64,000 bases of DNA from Taklimakanibacter deserti (GTDB taxonomy: Bacteria; Pseudomonadota; Alphaproteobacteria; Rhizobiales; Aestuariivirgaceae), in the NCBI GenBank assembly GCA_003574785.1, contig QORU01000002.1, positions 62,001 to 126,000 of the forward strand, written 5' to 3'. The notes beneath the pieces are model-generated. The model did not search any database, was not told the DNA's origin, and saw only the letters and a list, made by a program, of their open reading frames with translations. Positions 35,189-44,168 of this stretch are shown here, piece by piece (the stretch's first letter is position 1; each line of letters opens with the position of its first letter). The position numbers and the translations under genes are program-made.

Positions 35189-36685
35189 TCAGGCCAGATA
35201 GCGCCGCCGCAAATGACCGATGAAATAGTCGGCCTTCAGTTTCTCGCCGGTGGCGCGTTCGAGCAATTCAGGCGTCGACCACCGCGAAGCCTGCGACCAG
35301 ATATGCTTGCGCCGCCAGTCATTGAGCCCGACCAGGCGGCCATTGCGCACATCCTCGCGCACTGCAGGGTGTTCTTTTTCGAGCGCCGCCCAGAGCTGCG
35401 CCGCAACCAGCGCGCCCAGCGTATAGCTCGGGAAGTAACCGAAGGCGCCCGAGGGCCAGTGCACGTCCTGCATCGGACCGTCCTTGGCATTATCGATCGT
35501 CGCGAGCCCCAGATATTCCCTCATCTTGGCGTCCCAGACTTCCGGAATGTCCTTGGTGGCCAGCTTGCCGGAAACCAGGTCCTGCTCCATCTCGAAGCGC
35601 AGGATCACATGCAGCGGATAGGTCGCTTCATCGGCATCGACGCGGATGAGCCCGCGCTCGATATGGTGCACATGAGCCAGCATGTCCTCGAGATCCCAGC
35701 CGGCGACCGCCTGATCGCCCAGGTGCTGGCGGACGATCGGCATCGCCCATTCCCAGAATTCCGCGCTTCTCGCGATCTGCATCTCGACGAAGAGACTCTG
35801 GCTCTCATGCATGGCCATGCCGCGCGCCTTGCCGAGCGGCAAATGCGACCACGCCGCGGGCAGGCCCTGCTCATAGAGTCCGTGCCCCGTCTCATGCAGG
35901 ATGCCCATCAGCGCCGACAGGAACTCAGCCGTGACATAGCGGGTCGTCATGCGCACGTCGCTCGGCACGCCGCCGCAGAAGGGATGATGCGAGATGTCGA
36001 GTCGGCCATGGGCGAAATCGAAGCCCAGGGCCTCCATCATCGCGTGCCCCAGCGCCTTCTGCCGCTCGACCGGGAACGGCGCGTTGAAGGACTTCAGCGG
36101 CCGCCGGGCGAGCTTCTCTTGCTGCCGGGCCATGGCTTCCGGAATGAAGCCCTTGAGAAAGCTCTTCAGCTCGGCGAAGACCGGGGCGATGTCCCCGACA
36201 CGGTTGCCCGGATCATATTGCTCCATCAGGGCGTCATAGGGATCGAGTTTCAAGACCTTGGCGCGCAGCTCCGCCTCCTCGCGCATGGTGGCGACGACGC
36301 CTTCGAAGGCGGGGAGGAAAGCGTGCCAATCTCCTTTCGGCCGCAATTCGCGCCAGAGCTGCTCGCAGCGGACCTTGGCGGCAACCTGCTTGCGCACGAA
36401 ATCGGAGGAGAGGCAGGTCAGATTGGTGTAGGCGCGCCTGAACTCGCGCAAACCCGCCTGGTGTGTGGCGTCCAGTGCCTCGCCTTCTGCCGCATCGAGC
36501 CAGTCTGAGATCTCGGGTGCAGCGGCGAGGTCGTGATAAAGACCCGCCAGCATGGCCATGGCCTCGGCCCGCTTCTCGCCGCCGCCCACCGGCATCTGCA
36601 CGGCTTCGTCCACGCTCAGTATCGACTGGGCATGCTCGAGCGCTTCGAGCTTCCGTCCGAGATCTTCGAGCCTTGCGAATGACAT
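35189..36685 (-). CDS. M32 family metallocarboxypeptidase (Taq-type)
   Basis: The 498-residue protein has the zinc site HETGH in GILHETGHGLYEQG (about residue 265) with the third ligand Glu in HESQSLFVEMQ. A characteristic ITTR-like start to the domain (VRMTTRYV) and VHWPSGAFGYFPSYTLGAL near residue 415 fit the family. These thermostable-type cytoplasmic enzymes remove C-terminal residues from peptides. Length is normal (about 500). It is a single gene with a repeat at its 3' end. Confidence 0.92.
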   Translation of the reverse strand: MSFARLEDLGRKLEALEHAQSILSVDEAVQMPVGGGEKRAEAMAMLAGLYHDLAAAPEISDWLDAAEGEALDATHQAGLREFRRAYTNLTCLSSDFVRKQVAAKVRCEQLWRELRPKGDWHAFLPAFEGVVATMREEAELRAKVLKLDPYDALMEQYDPGNRVGDIAPVFAELKSFLKGFIPEAMARQQEKLARRPLKSFNAPFPVERQKALGHAMMEALGFDFAHGRLDISHHPFCGGVPSDVRMTTRYVTAEFLSALMGILHETGHGLYEQGLPAAWSHLPLGKARGMAMHESQSLFVEMQIARSAEFWEWAMPIVRQHLGDQAVAGWDLEDMLAHVHHIERGLIRVDADEATYPLHVILRFEMEQDLVSGKLATKDIPEVWDAKMREYLGLATIDNAKDGPMQDVHWPSGAFGYFPSYTLGALVAAQLWAALEKEHPAVREDVRNGRLVGLNDWRRKHIWSQASRWSTPELLERATGEKLKADYFIGHLRRRYLA

Positions 36686-36780
36686 GGATTTGGCTGGATA
36701 GGTCAGTCAGTGGAGATTGCTGCTCCTTCATGTCATAAGGAAGCTGACGGCGGAAGGGGCTTTCGAACGAGTGGCAGGAT

Positions 36781-37152
36781 ATGATCGATCGATCATGGGC
36801 AGAGCGCTATGTCCACGAATGGGTGGCAGATTGGCAGGCGAAGGATCTCGATGCGATTCTTCGTCATTACTCGCCGGAGATTGTCTTTCGCTCTCCCCGT
36901 ATTCCGGCCGTGCTCAATACACAGCAGGCAGCTGTATCCGGCTTGTCGGAGCTGCGCGACTATTGGAGCAAGGCCTTGGAAGCGGCCAAGGAAGTGCGGT
37001 TCGAGATCATCAATGTTGGCGTCGGGGCTGGCGCCCTTACCATCCTCTATCGAAACCAGCGCAATGACTATGTCGCAGAGACATTGGTATTCGACGACGA
37101 CGGCAAGGTAATTGAAGGCATCGTCACTTATCTGAGGCCGCCGGAGACTTGA
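36781..37152 (+). CDS. SnoaL-like / NTF2-fold protein
   Basis: The 123-residue protein has an NTF2-like cone fold pattern: ERYVHEWVADWQAKDLDAILRHYSPEIVFRSP in two blocks (YVHEWVADWQAKDLDAIL, then HYSPEIVFRSP) and a C-terminal TLVFDDDGKVIEGIVTY. Such proteins are small ligand-binding or isomerase-like domains of varied function. It lies 17 bases before the EamA transporter gene and may be co-transcribed with it. Confidence 0.75.
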   Translation: MIDRSWAERYVHEWVADWQAKDLDAILRHYSPEIVFRSPRIPAVLNTQQAAVSGLSELRDYWSKALEAAKEVRFEIINVGVGAGALTILYRNQRNDYVAETLVFDDDGKVIEGIVTYLRPPET

Positions 37153-37169
37153 ACAATGGAGACTTGGCC

Positions 37170-38078
37170 ATGCCGGGTGAAGGGATGGGCTTTGCGGCGC
37201 TGTGGCCTGCCTTCACTGTCATTGCGGCGACCGCTCAGACATTTCGCAATGCGGCACAGAAAGCCCTGAGCGATGAACTGGGAACTGTCGGTGCGACTTA
37301 CATCAGGTTTCTCTTTGGGTTGCCCTTCGGCCTCGCCGCGCTGGCTCTTCTCGCCATTGCCGGGAGCGAGTTGCCCCGACCCACCGTGGCATCGCTGCAA
37401 TGGACCGTTTTCGGGGCCCTCAGCCAGATTGGCGGGACGGCCCTCTTGCTGACCGCGATGCGTGAACGCTCATTCCTGGTGACCATCGCCTATACCCACA
37501 CCGAACCTCTGCTGGTTGCGCTTTTCGCGCTGGCCTTTCTCGGCGAGCAGGTGACTTTGTCACTGGCCGCGGCCATGCTGATCGCCATCGCCGGCGTGAT
37601 TTCACTTTCATGGCCCTCGCGAGCCGGCATTGAGATCTTCTCATGGCGGCCGGCACTCTATGGGATCGCTTCAGGCGCCCTCTTCGCCATGGCAGCGGTG
37701 GGATTTCGCGGTGGAATCACCGCTCTCGGATCAAGCAGCTTTCTTTCCGCCGCAACGCTCACTCTCGCAATTTCGCTGACGATACAGACGGCGCTGATGT
37801 CTTGCTGGCTCCTCTTGCGCGAACCCGCGATCCTGAAGGCGGTCTTCAGGGCATGGCGTCCTTCTCTGGCCGCTGGTTTCCTGGGCGCATTTGCCTCGGA
37901 GAACTGGTTCCTCGCCTTCGCACTGACCAACCCAGCCCGCGTGCGGACCCTCGGGCTTGTCGAGATCCTGATAGCCGCCTTCGTTTCGCATCGCCTGTTC
38001 GCTCAGACACCTGGTCTTCGCGACATCATCGGCGTCGCGCTCATCCTGGCCGGGGTCGCCCTGATCTTCAACGATTGA
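37170..38078 (+). CDS. EamA family (DMT superfamily) transporter
   Basis: The 302-residue protein has about ten transmembrane helices in two EamA halves. The first half ends AYTHTEPLLVALFALAFLGEQVT, and the second ends VEILIAAFVSHRLFAQTPG. The pattern is that of drug/metabolite exporters; substrate is unknown. ATG 37170 with GGAG nine bases upstream is used; ATG 37185 and TTG 37149 are alternatives. Confidence 0.85.
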   Translation: MPGEGMGFAALWPAFTVIAATAQTFRNAAQKALSDELGTVGATYIRFLFGLPFGLAALALLAIAGSELPRPTVASLQWTVFGALSQIGGTALLLTAMRERSFLVTIAYTHTEPLLVALFALAFLGEQVTLSLAAAMLIAIAGVISLSWPSRAGIEIFSWRPALYGIASGALFAMAAVGFRGGITALGSSSFLSAATLTLAISLTIQTALMSCWLLLREPAILKAVFRAWRPSLAAGFLGAFASENWFLAFALTNPARVRTLGLVEILIAAFVSHRLFAQTPGLRDIIGVALILAGVALIFND

Positions 38079-38179
38079 GCCCGCCCTCTGACGGAAGGTT
38101 AAACATACGCCATCGCTCGGTGTTCGATCTTGCCGGAATTGCCCTATCATCGCGGCCAGTTGCCCCATGAGGACTTCCC

Positions 38180-38842
38180 ATGGCGATACCGATCGATTGG
38201 ATGCCCGACGTTCCCATGCAGCGCATCATCTGCCACTGGACGGCGGGCACGCATGATGCAAGCGAGAGCGACAGGCAGGCCTATCATTTCCTGATCGAGG
38301 GAAATGGAAGGCTGGTCAGAGGCGCGCCGTCGGTCGCCGCCAATTCGGGCCGGCGGGTGAAGCCCGGCCATGCCGCGCACACGCTCAATTGCAACCAAGG
38401 CTCGATCGGCATCTCGCTGTGCTGCATGGGCGGTGCCGAGCAGCAACCGTTCCGCCCCGGCGCCTACCCGATGACGCGCGCGCAATGGGACATGCTCACC
38501 GTCGCGGTCGCCGAGCTCAGCAAGCGCTATCGCATCAAGGTGGCGCGGCGGACGGTTCTTTCCCATGCCGAAGTGGAAAGCGTGCTCGGCATCGAGCAGA
38601 AGGGCAAATGGGACATCTCCCGCCTTGCCTTCGACGCTTCCGTTTCCGGCGCCGCCCAATGCGGCGACAGGTTGAGGCGCGAGGTGACAGCGGCCATGGC
38701 CGGAGCCCCGATGCCCGACATCCGGCCGGTGAGCCCTGACGTCGAGCAATTGATAGAACGGTTCGGGGAGATGATCGGCCGGGCGATCGCGCAAGGCCTC
38801 GACGCGCTCATTCGCGTGCTCGGCAAAAGGTTCCGATCCTAA
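38180..38842 (+). CDS. N-acetylmuramoyl-L-alanine amidase domain protein
   Basis: The 220-residue protein has an amidase_2/PGRP-like domain. IICHWTAGTHDA (about residues 16-27) has the first zinc His, HAAHTLNC the second region and VLSHAEVE (about 130) the last. The active-site pattern is consistent with cleavage of peptide from peptidoglycan. There is no signal peptide, and the layout resembles phage endolysins, but no other phage genes are present. The C-terminal 50 residues form a helical tail. Confidence 0.8.
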   Translation: MAIPIDWMPDVPMQRIICHWTAGTHDASESDRQAYHFLIEGNGRLVRGAPSVAANSGRRVKPGHAAHTLNCNQGSIGISLCCMGGAEQQPFRPGAYPMTRAQWDMLTVAVAELSKRYRIKVARRTVLSHAEVESVLGIEQKGKWDISRLAFDASVSGAAQCGDRLRREVTAAMAGAPMPDIRPVSPDVEQLIERFGEMIGRAIAQGLDALIRVLGKRFRS

Positions 38843-38845
38843 TGA

Positions 38846-38873
38846 AAACGGCCGGGCATTGACCCGGCCGTTT
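38846..38873. terminator. Bidirectional intrinsic terminator between amidase gene and hppA
   Basis: AACGGCCGGG (38847-38856) pairs with CCCGGCCGTT (38863-38872) around a six-base loop, and one more A-T pair extends the stem. On the hppA strand it is followed by TTTT; on the amidase strand by TTT. It ends both convergent transcripts. Confidence 0.85.
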
Positions 38874-38896
38874 CCGTTTGACGGTTTGTCTTTGGA

Positions 38897-41020
38897 TCAG
38901 TGCGCGAGCACGGCCAACAGCAGCAGTGCCACGATGTTGGTGATCTTGATCATCGGGTTGACGGCGGGACCCGCCGTGTCCTTGTAGGGGTCGCCGACGG
39001 TGTCGCCGGTAACGGATGCCTTGTGGGCTTCCGAACCCTTGAAGTGCTTCTGGCCCTTCGAGTCGGTAAAACCATCCTCGAAGGACTTCTTGGCATTGTC
39101 CCAGGCGCCGCCGCCCGCCGTCATCGAGATGGCGACGAAGAGGCCGGTGACGATGACGCCCATCAGCATGGCGCCCAGTGCCGCGAAGCCCGCCGCCTTG
39201 CCGGCGATCGCCCAGATCGCCAGGAAGACGACGATCGGCGAGAGCACCGGCAGCAGCGAGGGGACGATCATCTCCTTGATCGCAGCCTTGGTCAGCATGT
39301 CGACGGCGCGGCCATAATCAGGCTTGTCCTTGCCCTGCATGATGCCGGGCTTCTCCTTGAACTGGCGGCGAACCTCGACCACCACGGCCTGCGCCGCGCG
39401 GCCGACCGCCGTCATGGAGATGCCGCCGAAGAGATAAGGCAGCAAGCCGCCGAAGATCAGGCCGACCACCACATAGGGGTTCGACAGATCGAAGGTGACA
39501 TTGACGCCCTCGAAGAAGCTTCCCGGCGTCGCATTGGCCGCGAAGAACTTGAGGTCCTGGGTATAGGCGGCGAACAGCACCAGGGCGCCGAGCCCCGCCG
39601 AGCCGATGGCATAGCCCTTGGTGACGGCCTTGGTGGTGTTGCCCACGGCATCGAGCGCGTCGGTATTGTGGCGCACTTCCTTGGGCAGGCCCGCCATCTC
39701 GGCGATGCCGCCGGCATTGTCGGTGACGGGGCCGAAGGCATCGAGCGCCACCACCACGCCGGCAAGCGCCAGCATCGTGGTCACCGCGACCGCGATGCCG
39801 AAGAGGCCGGCGAGATTGAAGGTGACGATGATGCCGCCGATGATGACGAGCGCCGGCAGAGCGGTCGACTCGAGCGACACGGCGAGGCCCTGGATGACAT
39901 TCGTGCCGTGGCCGGTGATCGAGGCCTCGGCGATCGAATTCACCGGACGAAGGCCGGTGCCGGTATAGTATTCGGTGATCCAGATGATGAGGCCGGTGAT
40001 GACGAGGCCGACAAGGCCGCACCAGAACAGACTCATCGGCGTGAAGCCGCCGAGATCCACCGACATGCCGCCGAACACATAGCTCATCACCGGGTAAAGG
40101 GCGATGAGCGACAGGATGGCGGTGGCGATGAAACCCTTGTAGAGCGCGCCCATGATGTTGTTAGAGGCGCCGAGCTTCACGAAGAACGTGCCGATGATCG
40201 AGGTGACGACGCAGGCGCCGCCAATGGCGAGCGGCAGGACCATGCCGGCGAGCTTGTAGGCGTCCGGCAGCACGATGGCCGAGAGCACCATGGTGGCGAC
40301 GGCGGTCACCACATAGGTCTCGAACAGGTCGGCCGCCATGCCGGCGCAGTCGCCGACATTGTCACCGACATTGTCGGCGATGGTGGCGGGGTTGCGCGGA
40401 TCATCCTCGGGGATGCCGGCCTCGACCTTGCCGACCATGTCGCCGCCGACGTCCGCACCCTTGGTGAAGATGCCGCCGCCGAGACGGGCGAAGATCGAGA
40501 TGAGCGAGGCGCCGAAGGAAAGCGCCACGAGCGAGTCGATGACGGTCCGGTCGGTGGGTGCGAGACCCAGAGAGCCGGTGAGGAAGATGAAATACAGGGT
40601 GACGCCCAGGAGGCCGAGCCCGGCAACCAGGAGGCCCGTGACCGCGCCCGACTTGAAGGCGAGGTCGAGGCCGCCGGCGAGCGACTTGGTGGCGGCTTGT
40701 GCGACGCGCACATTGGCCCTGACCGACACATTCATGCCGATGAAGCCCGCAGCGCCCGAAAGGATGGCGCCGATGGCGAAGCCGATGGCCGAATGCCAGC
40801 CCAGGAGGAAGAAAGCGATCAGGAAGATGACGATGCCGACAATGCCGATGGTCGTGTATTGGCGCTTGAGATAGGCTTGCGCGCCTTCACGCACGGCGGC
40901 CGAGATTTCCTGCATGCGGGCCGTGCCGGCATCCGCGGCCAACAGGCTGCGGGTGGTGAGAATGCCGTAGACGATGGACAAAGCACCGCCAAGCACGATC
41001 AGCCAGAGGGTGGAGCTCAT
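38897..41020 (-). CDS. hppA: K+-independent H+-translocating membrane pyrophosphatase
   Basis: The 707-residue protein has about 16 transmembrane helices and the substrate motifs [20 protein letters not shown] and [20 protein letters not shown], plus [17 protein letters not shown]. It hydrolyses pyrophosphate and pumps protons. Lys in [15 protein letters not shown] (the position that is Ala in the K+-dependent type) identifies the K+-independent class. It is a single gene with a strong terminator behind it. Confidence 0.97.
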   Translation of the reverse strand: MSSTLWLIVLGGALSIVYGILTTRSLLAADAGTARMQEISAAVREGAQAYLKRQYTTIGIVGIVIFLIAFFLLGWHSAIGFAIGAILSGAAGFIGMNVSVRANVRVAQAATKSLAGGLDLAFKSGAVTGLLVAGLGLLGVTLYFIFLTGSLGLAPTDRTVIDSLVALSFGASLISIFARLGGGIFTKGADVGGDMVGKVEAGIPEDDPRNPATIADNVGDNVGDCAGMAADLFETYVVTAVATMVLSAIVLPDAYKLAGMVLPLAIGGACVVTSIIGTFFVKLGASNNIMGALYKGFIATAILSLIALYPVMSYVFGGMSVDLGGFTPMSLFWCGLVGLVITGLIIWITEYYTGTGLRPVNSIAEASITGHGTNVIQGLAVSLESTALPALVIIGGIIVTFNLAGLFGIAVAVTTMLALAGVVVALDAFGPVTDNAGGIAEMAGLPKEVRHNTDALDAVGNTTKAVTKGYAIGSAGLGALVLFAAYTQDLKFFAANATPGSFFEGVNVTFDLSNPYVVVGLIFGGLLPYLFGGISMTAVGRAAQAVVVEVRRQFKEKPGIMQGKDKPDYGRAVDMLTKAAIKEMIVPSLLPVLSPIVVFLAIWAIAGKAAGFAALGAMLMGVIVTGLFVAISMTAGGGAWDNAKKSFEDGFTDSKGQKHFKGSEAHKASVTGDTVGDPYKDTAGPAVNPMIKITNIVALLLLAVLAH

Positions 41021-41210
41021 GGTTGTTCCTTGTGTTTTTGGTTTCCCCGAGGGCGGGCGTTAAGGAGGCCCCCCTCCTCCCGCATCCCGGAACGATGGGC
41101 GGGGTATGCCAAAATGGCGGCTTTATGGCAACCCACAACAGGCGGCCCTTGCGACAGGTTTGATATGCTGTGAAAGTGCCCCTGACAGGGTTTCTATGGG
41201 GGCTCATTCC

Positions 41211-41846
41211 ATGTTGACCGGCTCGTTCCTGGCCTTTCTCGGCATATCCATCCTGGTCATCGTGACGCCGGGCCCGGATACGGCGATGACCATTCGCGGC
41301 GTGATGCTGGGCGGGCGCGCCGGCGGGCTTGCGACCGCAGCGGGTGTGGCACTCGGCCAGATCATCTGGGCGCTGGCGACGGCGGCGGGGCTGGTCGCGG
41401 TGCTCCTCGCCTCTGAGCCCGTGTTCCAGGCGATCAAGCTTCTGGGGGCCGCCTATCTCATCTATCTCGGCGGGCACATGGTCTGGGGCGCTTGGCGGCG
41501 CACCGGCGGCGGATTGCCGGCCAGGATGGAGGGCCGTCCGCTCTCCCCGCTCTCGGCCTTCCGCCAAGGCCTCATCAGCGATCTCGGCAATCCCAAGATG
41601 GCGGTGTTCTTCGCCAGCATCCTGCCGCAATTCGCCCATCCCGGCGAAGGCATGTTCTCAGGCCTTGCCTTGCTCGGCCTCGTCTTCTCGGGCCTCACCT
41701 TCGTTTGGCTCGCAGTCTATGTGGTTGTGCTGGCGAAGCTCGGCCACTTCCTCAACCGGCCGCAGATCAGAAAGCCCTTCGAGACGATCATGGGCAGCCT
41801 GCTCATCGCCTTGGGGGTAAGACTCGCGGCCGAGCAAAGAGCGTAG
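41211..41846 (+). CDS. LysE/RhtB family exporter
   Basis: The 211-residue protein has six transmembrane helices and the family signature LVIVTPGPDTAMTIRGVMLGG near the N-terminus, followed by FRQGLISDLGNPKMAVFF. It exports amino acids or related metabolites. ATG 41211 fits the family start; ATG 41196 with CAGGG upstream is the alternative. Its stop directly abuts the convergent methyltransferase stop. Confidence 0.9.
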   Translation: MLTGSFLAFLGISILVIVTPGPDTAMTIRGVMLGGRAGGLATAAGVALGQIIWALATAAGLVAVLLASEPVFQAIKLLGAAYLIYLGGHMVWGAWRRTGGGLPARMEGRPLSPLSAFRQGLISDLGNPKMAVFFASILPQFAHPGEGMFSGLALLGLVFSGLTFVWLAVYVVVLAKLGHFLNRPQIRKPFETIMGSLLIALGVRLAAEQRA

Positions 41847-42515
41847 CTATTCGAGCACGAGAGCGAGCGTAAAGCCGTCATAGCCCTTGACCCCGACGGT
41901 CTGGATCGCGGTGGCGCTGACCCGCTTCTCCTGCTTCAACATCTCGTTGAACCGGCGCACGCCTTTCACGCTCGGATCGCGGCTCCGGGCGTCGATGACC
42001 TCGCCGTCGCGAATGACATTGTCGACGACGATGAGGCTGCCCGGACGCGTGAGCTTGAGCGACCAGGTGAAATAATCCGGTATGTTCTCTTTGTCGGCGT
42101 CGATGAAGACGAGATCGAAGGTTTCACGCTTCTCGGCGGCGAGCTTGGGCAGGACATCGAGCGCCTTGCCGAGTCTGAGATCGATCATGGCGGCGAGGCC
42201 TGAGCGCTCAAAATTGGCGCGCGCCACTTCGGCGTGGCGCGGCACGGCTTCGAGCGTCACGACGCGCCCGCCCTTCGGCAAGGCGCGGGCCAGCCAGATC
42301 GTGCTGTAGCCGCCAAGCGTGCCGAACTCGAGCACGTTCTTCGCATTGATCGCGCGCGCCAGCAGCATCAGGAATTTGCCCTGGGTCGGCGCCACCGCGA
42401 TTTCGGGAAGGCCCGCATCGGCGCTGGCGACGAGCACCGCATCGAGCACGGCATCGGGCCCGACCAGCATCTCATCCAGATAATCGTCAACGGCGGTCCA
42501 GGTTTTCTCGGTCAT
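41847..42515 (-). CDS. Class I SAM-dependent O-methyltransferase
   Basis: The 222-residue protein belongs to the Methyltransf_3 (caffeoyl-CoA/catechol) family. SAM motif I is FGTLGGYSTIWLARALP, FDLVFIDADKENIPDYFTW (about residue 130) carries the metal Asp, and VDNVIRDGEVID follows. It methylates a hydroxyl group of an unknown small aromatic or acyl-CoA substrate. ATG 42515 is chosen by family length; ATG 42530 is possible. Confidence 0.9.
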   Translation of the reverse strand: MTEKTWTAVDDYLDEMLVGPDAVLDAVLVASADAGLPEIAVAPTQGKFLMLLARAINAKNVLEFGTLGGYSTIWLARALPKGGRVVTLEAVPRHAEVARANFERSGLAAMIDLRLGKALDVLPKLAAEKRETFDLVFIDADKENIPDYFTWSLKLTRPGSLIVVDNVIRDGEVIDARSRDPSVKGVRRFNEMLKQEKRVSATAIQTVGVKGYDGFTLALVLE

Positions 42516-42629
42516 TTCGGTTTCACGCATCAGTTGAGGGGCCGCGATGAGACCAGAAAAGGACGTCACGAGCAAAGAAAAAGGACGGATCCGAAGACCC
42601 GCCCTCTTCCTGCTTCAAGGAGTGATCGA

Positions 42630-44006
42630 TCAGAGGCCGTTGAACAGCCAGGCGATGCCGACCGTGCCGGTATGGGTCGCAAGCTTGGACTCGATGCCGT
42701 CGATCCCGAAGAAATCCTCCTTGCCATACTGCGTGTAGCGGTATTCGGCCCGCAGCGTGAGGCTGTCGGTCAGCATGGCTTCAGCGCCGGCGCCGATATG
42801 GAAGCCGTCAAGATCCTGCTTCTCGGAGATATCCTCATCAATGATCAGCCCTTGCGGAATACCGACCGTCAGCTCGGCCTCCTGCTTGACATGCGCATAG
42901 CTGTAGCCGCCGATGACGTAGAGCATCGTCTCGGGTGTCGCGAGATAGCCGGCGCGCAACGACGCGTTGGCGAACCATTCGAGTTTCGTTTCGGCGTCGA
43001 GCTCCGCCTCCAGGCCAAGGAATTCAGCGGAAGCATCGAGCTTCGACTTCAGATCGGCAATGCCGATATCGCCCTGGAGACCAAGCACGATACTGTCGCT
43101 GACCTGCCAGTTGTAGCCCGCCATCAGGCTGCCGAGGAAGCCCTCTCCGCCGATGCCGTCAAAGGACGGATCGTCGCCACCCACGTCGAGGGTGAGCTTA
43201 TCGACCGTGCCACCGGCGCCGGCATTGGCGCCGACATAGAAGCCGGTCCAGCTCACTTGCGGCTCGACCACATCAGCCGTCGGCGTCGCCACTTCGCCCT
43301 CGCCCGCCGTCGGGAAGAGGTTGTAGGCCAGGCCCAATGTGCCGGTGTGCATCGTGGGCTTCACGTCGAGGAAGCCATCGGTGTCCCAGTCCTCGCTGCC
43401 GAATTCGGTATAGCGATATTCGACCCGGGCGGTCAGGCGATCCGTCAGCCGCGTCTCCATGCCGGCGCCGACATGATAGCCGTCGTATTTCTGGTCCGCG
43501 TCGAAATCGACGGCCTCGAACAGCTCGCCATCCAGCTTGAATTCGGCATAGCTGTAGCCGCCGATGATGTAGAACAGCGTATCGGGCGTCACCAGATAAC
43601 CGGCGCGCAAGGACGCGTTGGCGATGAAGTCGGGTCCGGCTTTGGCGTTGATGAGCGGATCGGCATCGAGATCCGCTTCAATGTCGGTCCAGCCGATGTC
43701 GCCCTGGATGCCGAGAACGAATCGGTCGGAAACCTGCCAGTTGAAGCCGGCCAGGGCGCCGCCCAAGAAGCCATCGCCGCCAATGCCGTTGAGATCGGCA
43801 TCGAAGCCGCCAATTTCCCCAAAGTCAGCTCCGAGCTCCGTGCGCGCCTTGGCAGCGCCGGCGCCGACATAACCGCCGACATAGAAGCCTGACCAGCTAT
43901 AGGCCGGCTCGCTGTATTCGACATCCGCCGCCTGGACCGCTCCGCTCATTCCCATGAATGCCGCCAAAGCAGCAAGAGCAGCAGCACCGCGCAGACAAGT
44001 CTTCAT
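42630..44006 (-). CDS. Outer membrane protein with two tandem beta-barrel domains
   Basis: The 458-residue protein has a signal peptide ending SGAVQAAD (about residue 27) and two homologous eight-strand OmpA-like barrel domains (about 35-212 and 235-458). Both start SW(S/T)GFYVG and repeat NWQVSD, NASLRAGYL, GGYSYA and EYRYT. Each resembles a single Omp25/Omp31-type porin-like protein of Rhizobiales, which is normally one barrel of about 200-250 residues. The two copies are joined by a Pro/Glu/Thr linker. A GGGGG ribosome site and a good promoter lie upstream. Confidence 0.88.
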   Translation of the reverse strand: MKTCLRGAAALAALAAFMGMSGAVQAADVEYSEPAYSWSGFYVGGYVGAGAAKARTELGADFGEIGGFDADLNGIGGDGFLGGALAGFNWQVSDRFVLGIQGDIGWTDIEADLDADPLINAKAGPDFIANASLRAGYLVTPDTLFYIIGGYSYAEFKLDGELFEAVDFDADQKYDGYHVGAGMETRLTDRLTARVEYRYTEFGSEDWDTDGFLDVKPTMHTGTLGLAYNLFPTAGEGEVATPTADVVEPQVSWTGFYVGANAGAGGTVDKLTLDVGGDDPSFDGIGGEGFLGSLMAGYNWQVSDSIVLGLQGDIGIADLKSKLDASAEFLGLEAELDAETKLEWFANASLRAGYLATPETMLYVIGGYSYAHVKQEAELTVGIPQGLIIDEDISEKQDLDGFHIGAGAEAMLTDSLTLRAEYRYTQYGKEDFFGIDGIESKLATHTGTVGIAWLFNGL

Positions 44007-44052
44007 TCGTCGCCCCCAAAATTACGTAAGGTTTTGTTGCATCAATGATTTT

Positions 44053-44082
44053 ATTATCGCTGGAGCGCATCGTCACTTTCAA
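44053..44082 (-). promoter_or_regulatory. Sigma-70-type promoter of the double-barrel outer membrane protein gene
   Basis: On the minus strand TTGAAA (44077-44082) is followed after 18 bases by GATAAT (44053-44058), giving a 5' leader of about 40 bases. Just upstream are the palindrome CCGAAATTTCGG (44103-44114) and the inverted repeat TTTCTG-CAA-CAGAAA (44126-44140), both possible regulator sites. Confidence 0.55.
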
Positions 44083-44168
44083 GAAGATTGAAAATAACAC
44101 GACCGAAATTTCGGAGACTATGGCATTTCTGCAACAGAAACGCCGCGCGCTCCGAAGAATTTGGGTCT

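Noticed and set aside
38180..38842. Prophage remnant suggested by the endolysin-like amidase
   Set aside because: No integrase, capsid, tail or lysis-partner genes are present; a lone amidase domain is common in chromosomes.
38900..41173. Long plus-strand ORF opposite hppA
   Set aside because: It mirrors the hppA coding frame and has the His/Arg/Asp-rich composition typical of antisense reading in GC-rich DNA; hppA is unmistakable.
42234..43892. Plus-strand ORF opposite the double-barrel outer membrane protein gene
   Set aside because: The repeats in it reflect the duplicated barrel coding sequence on the other strand.
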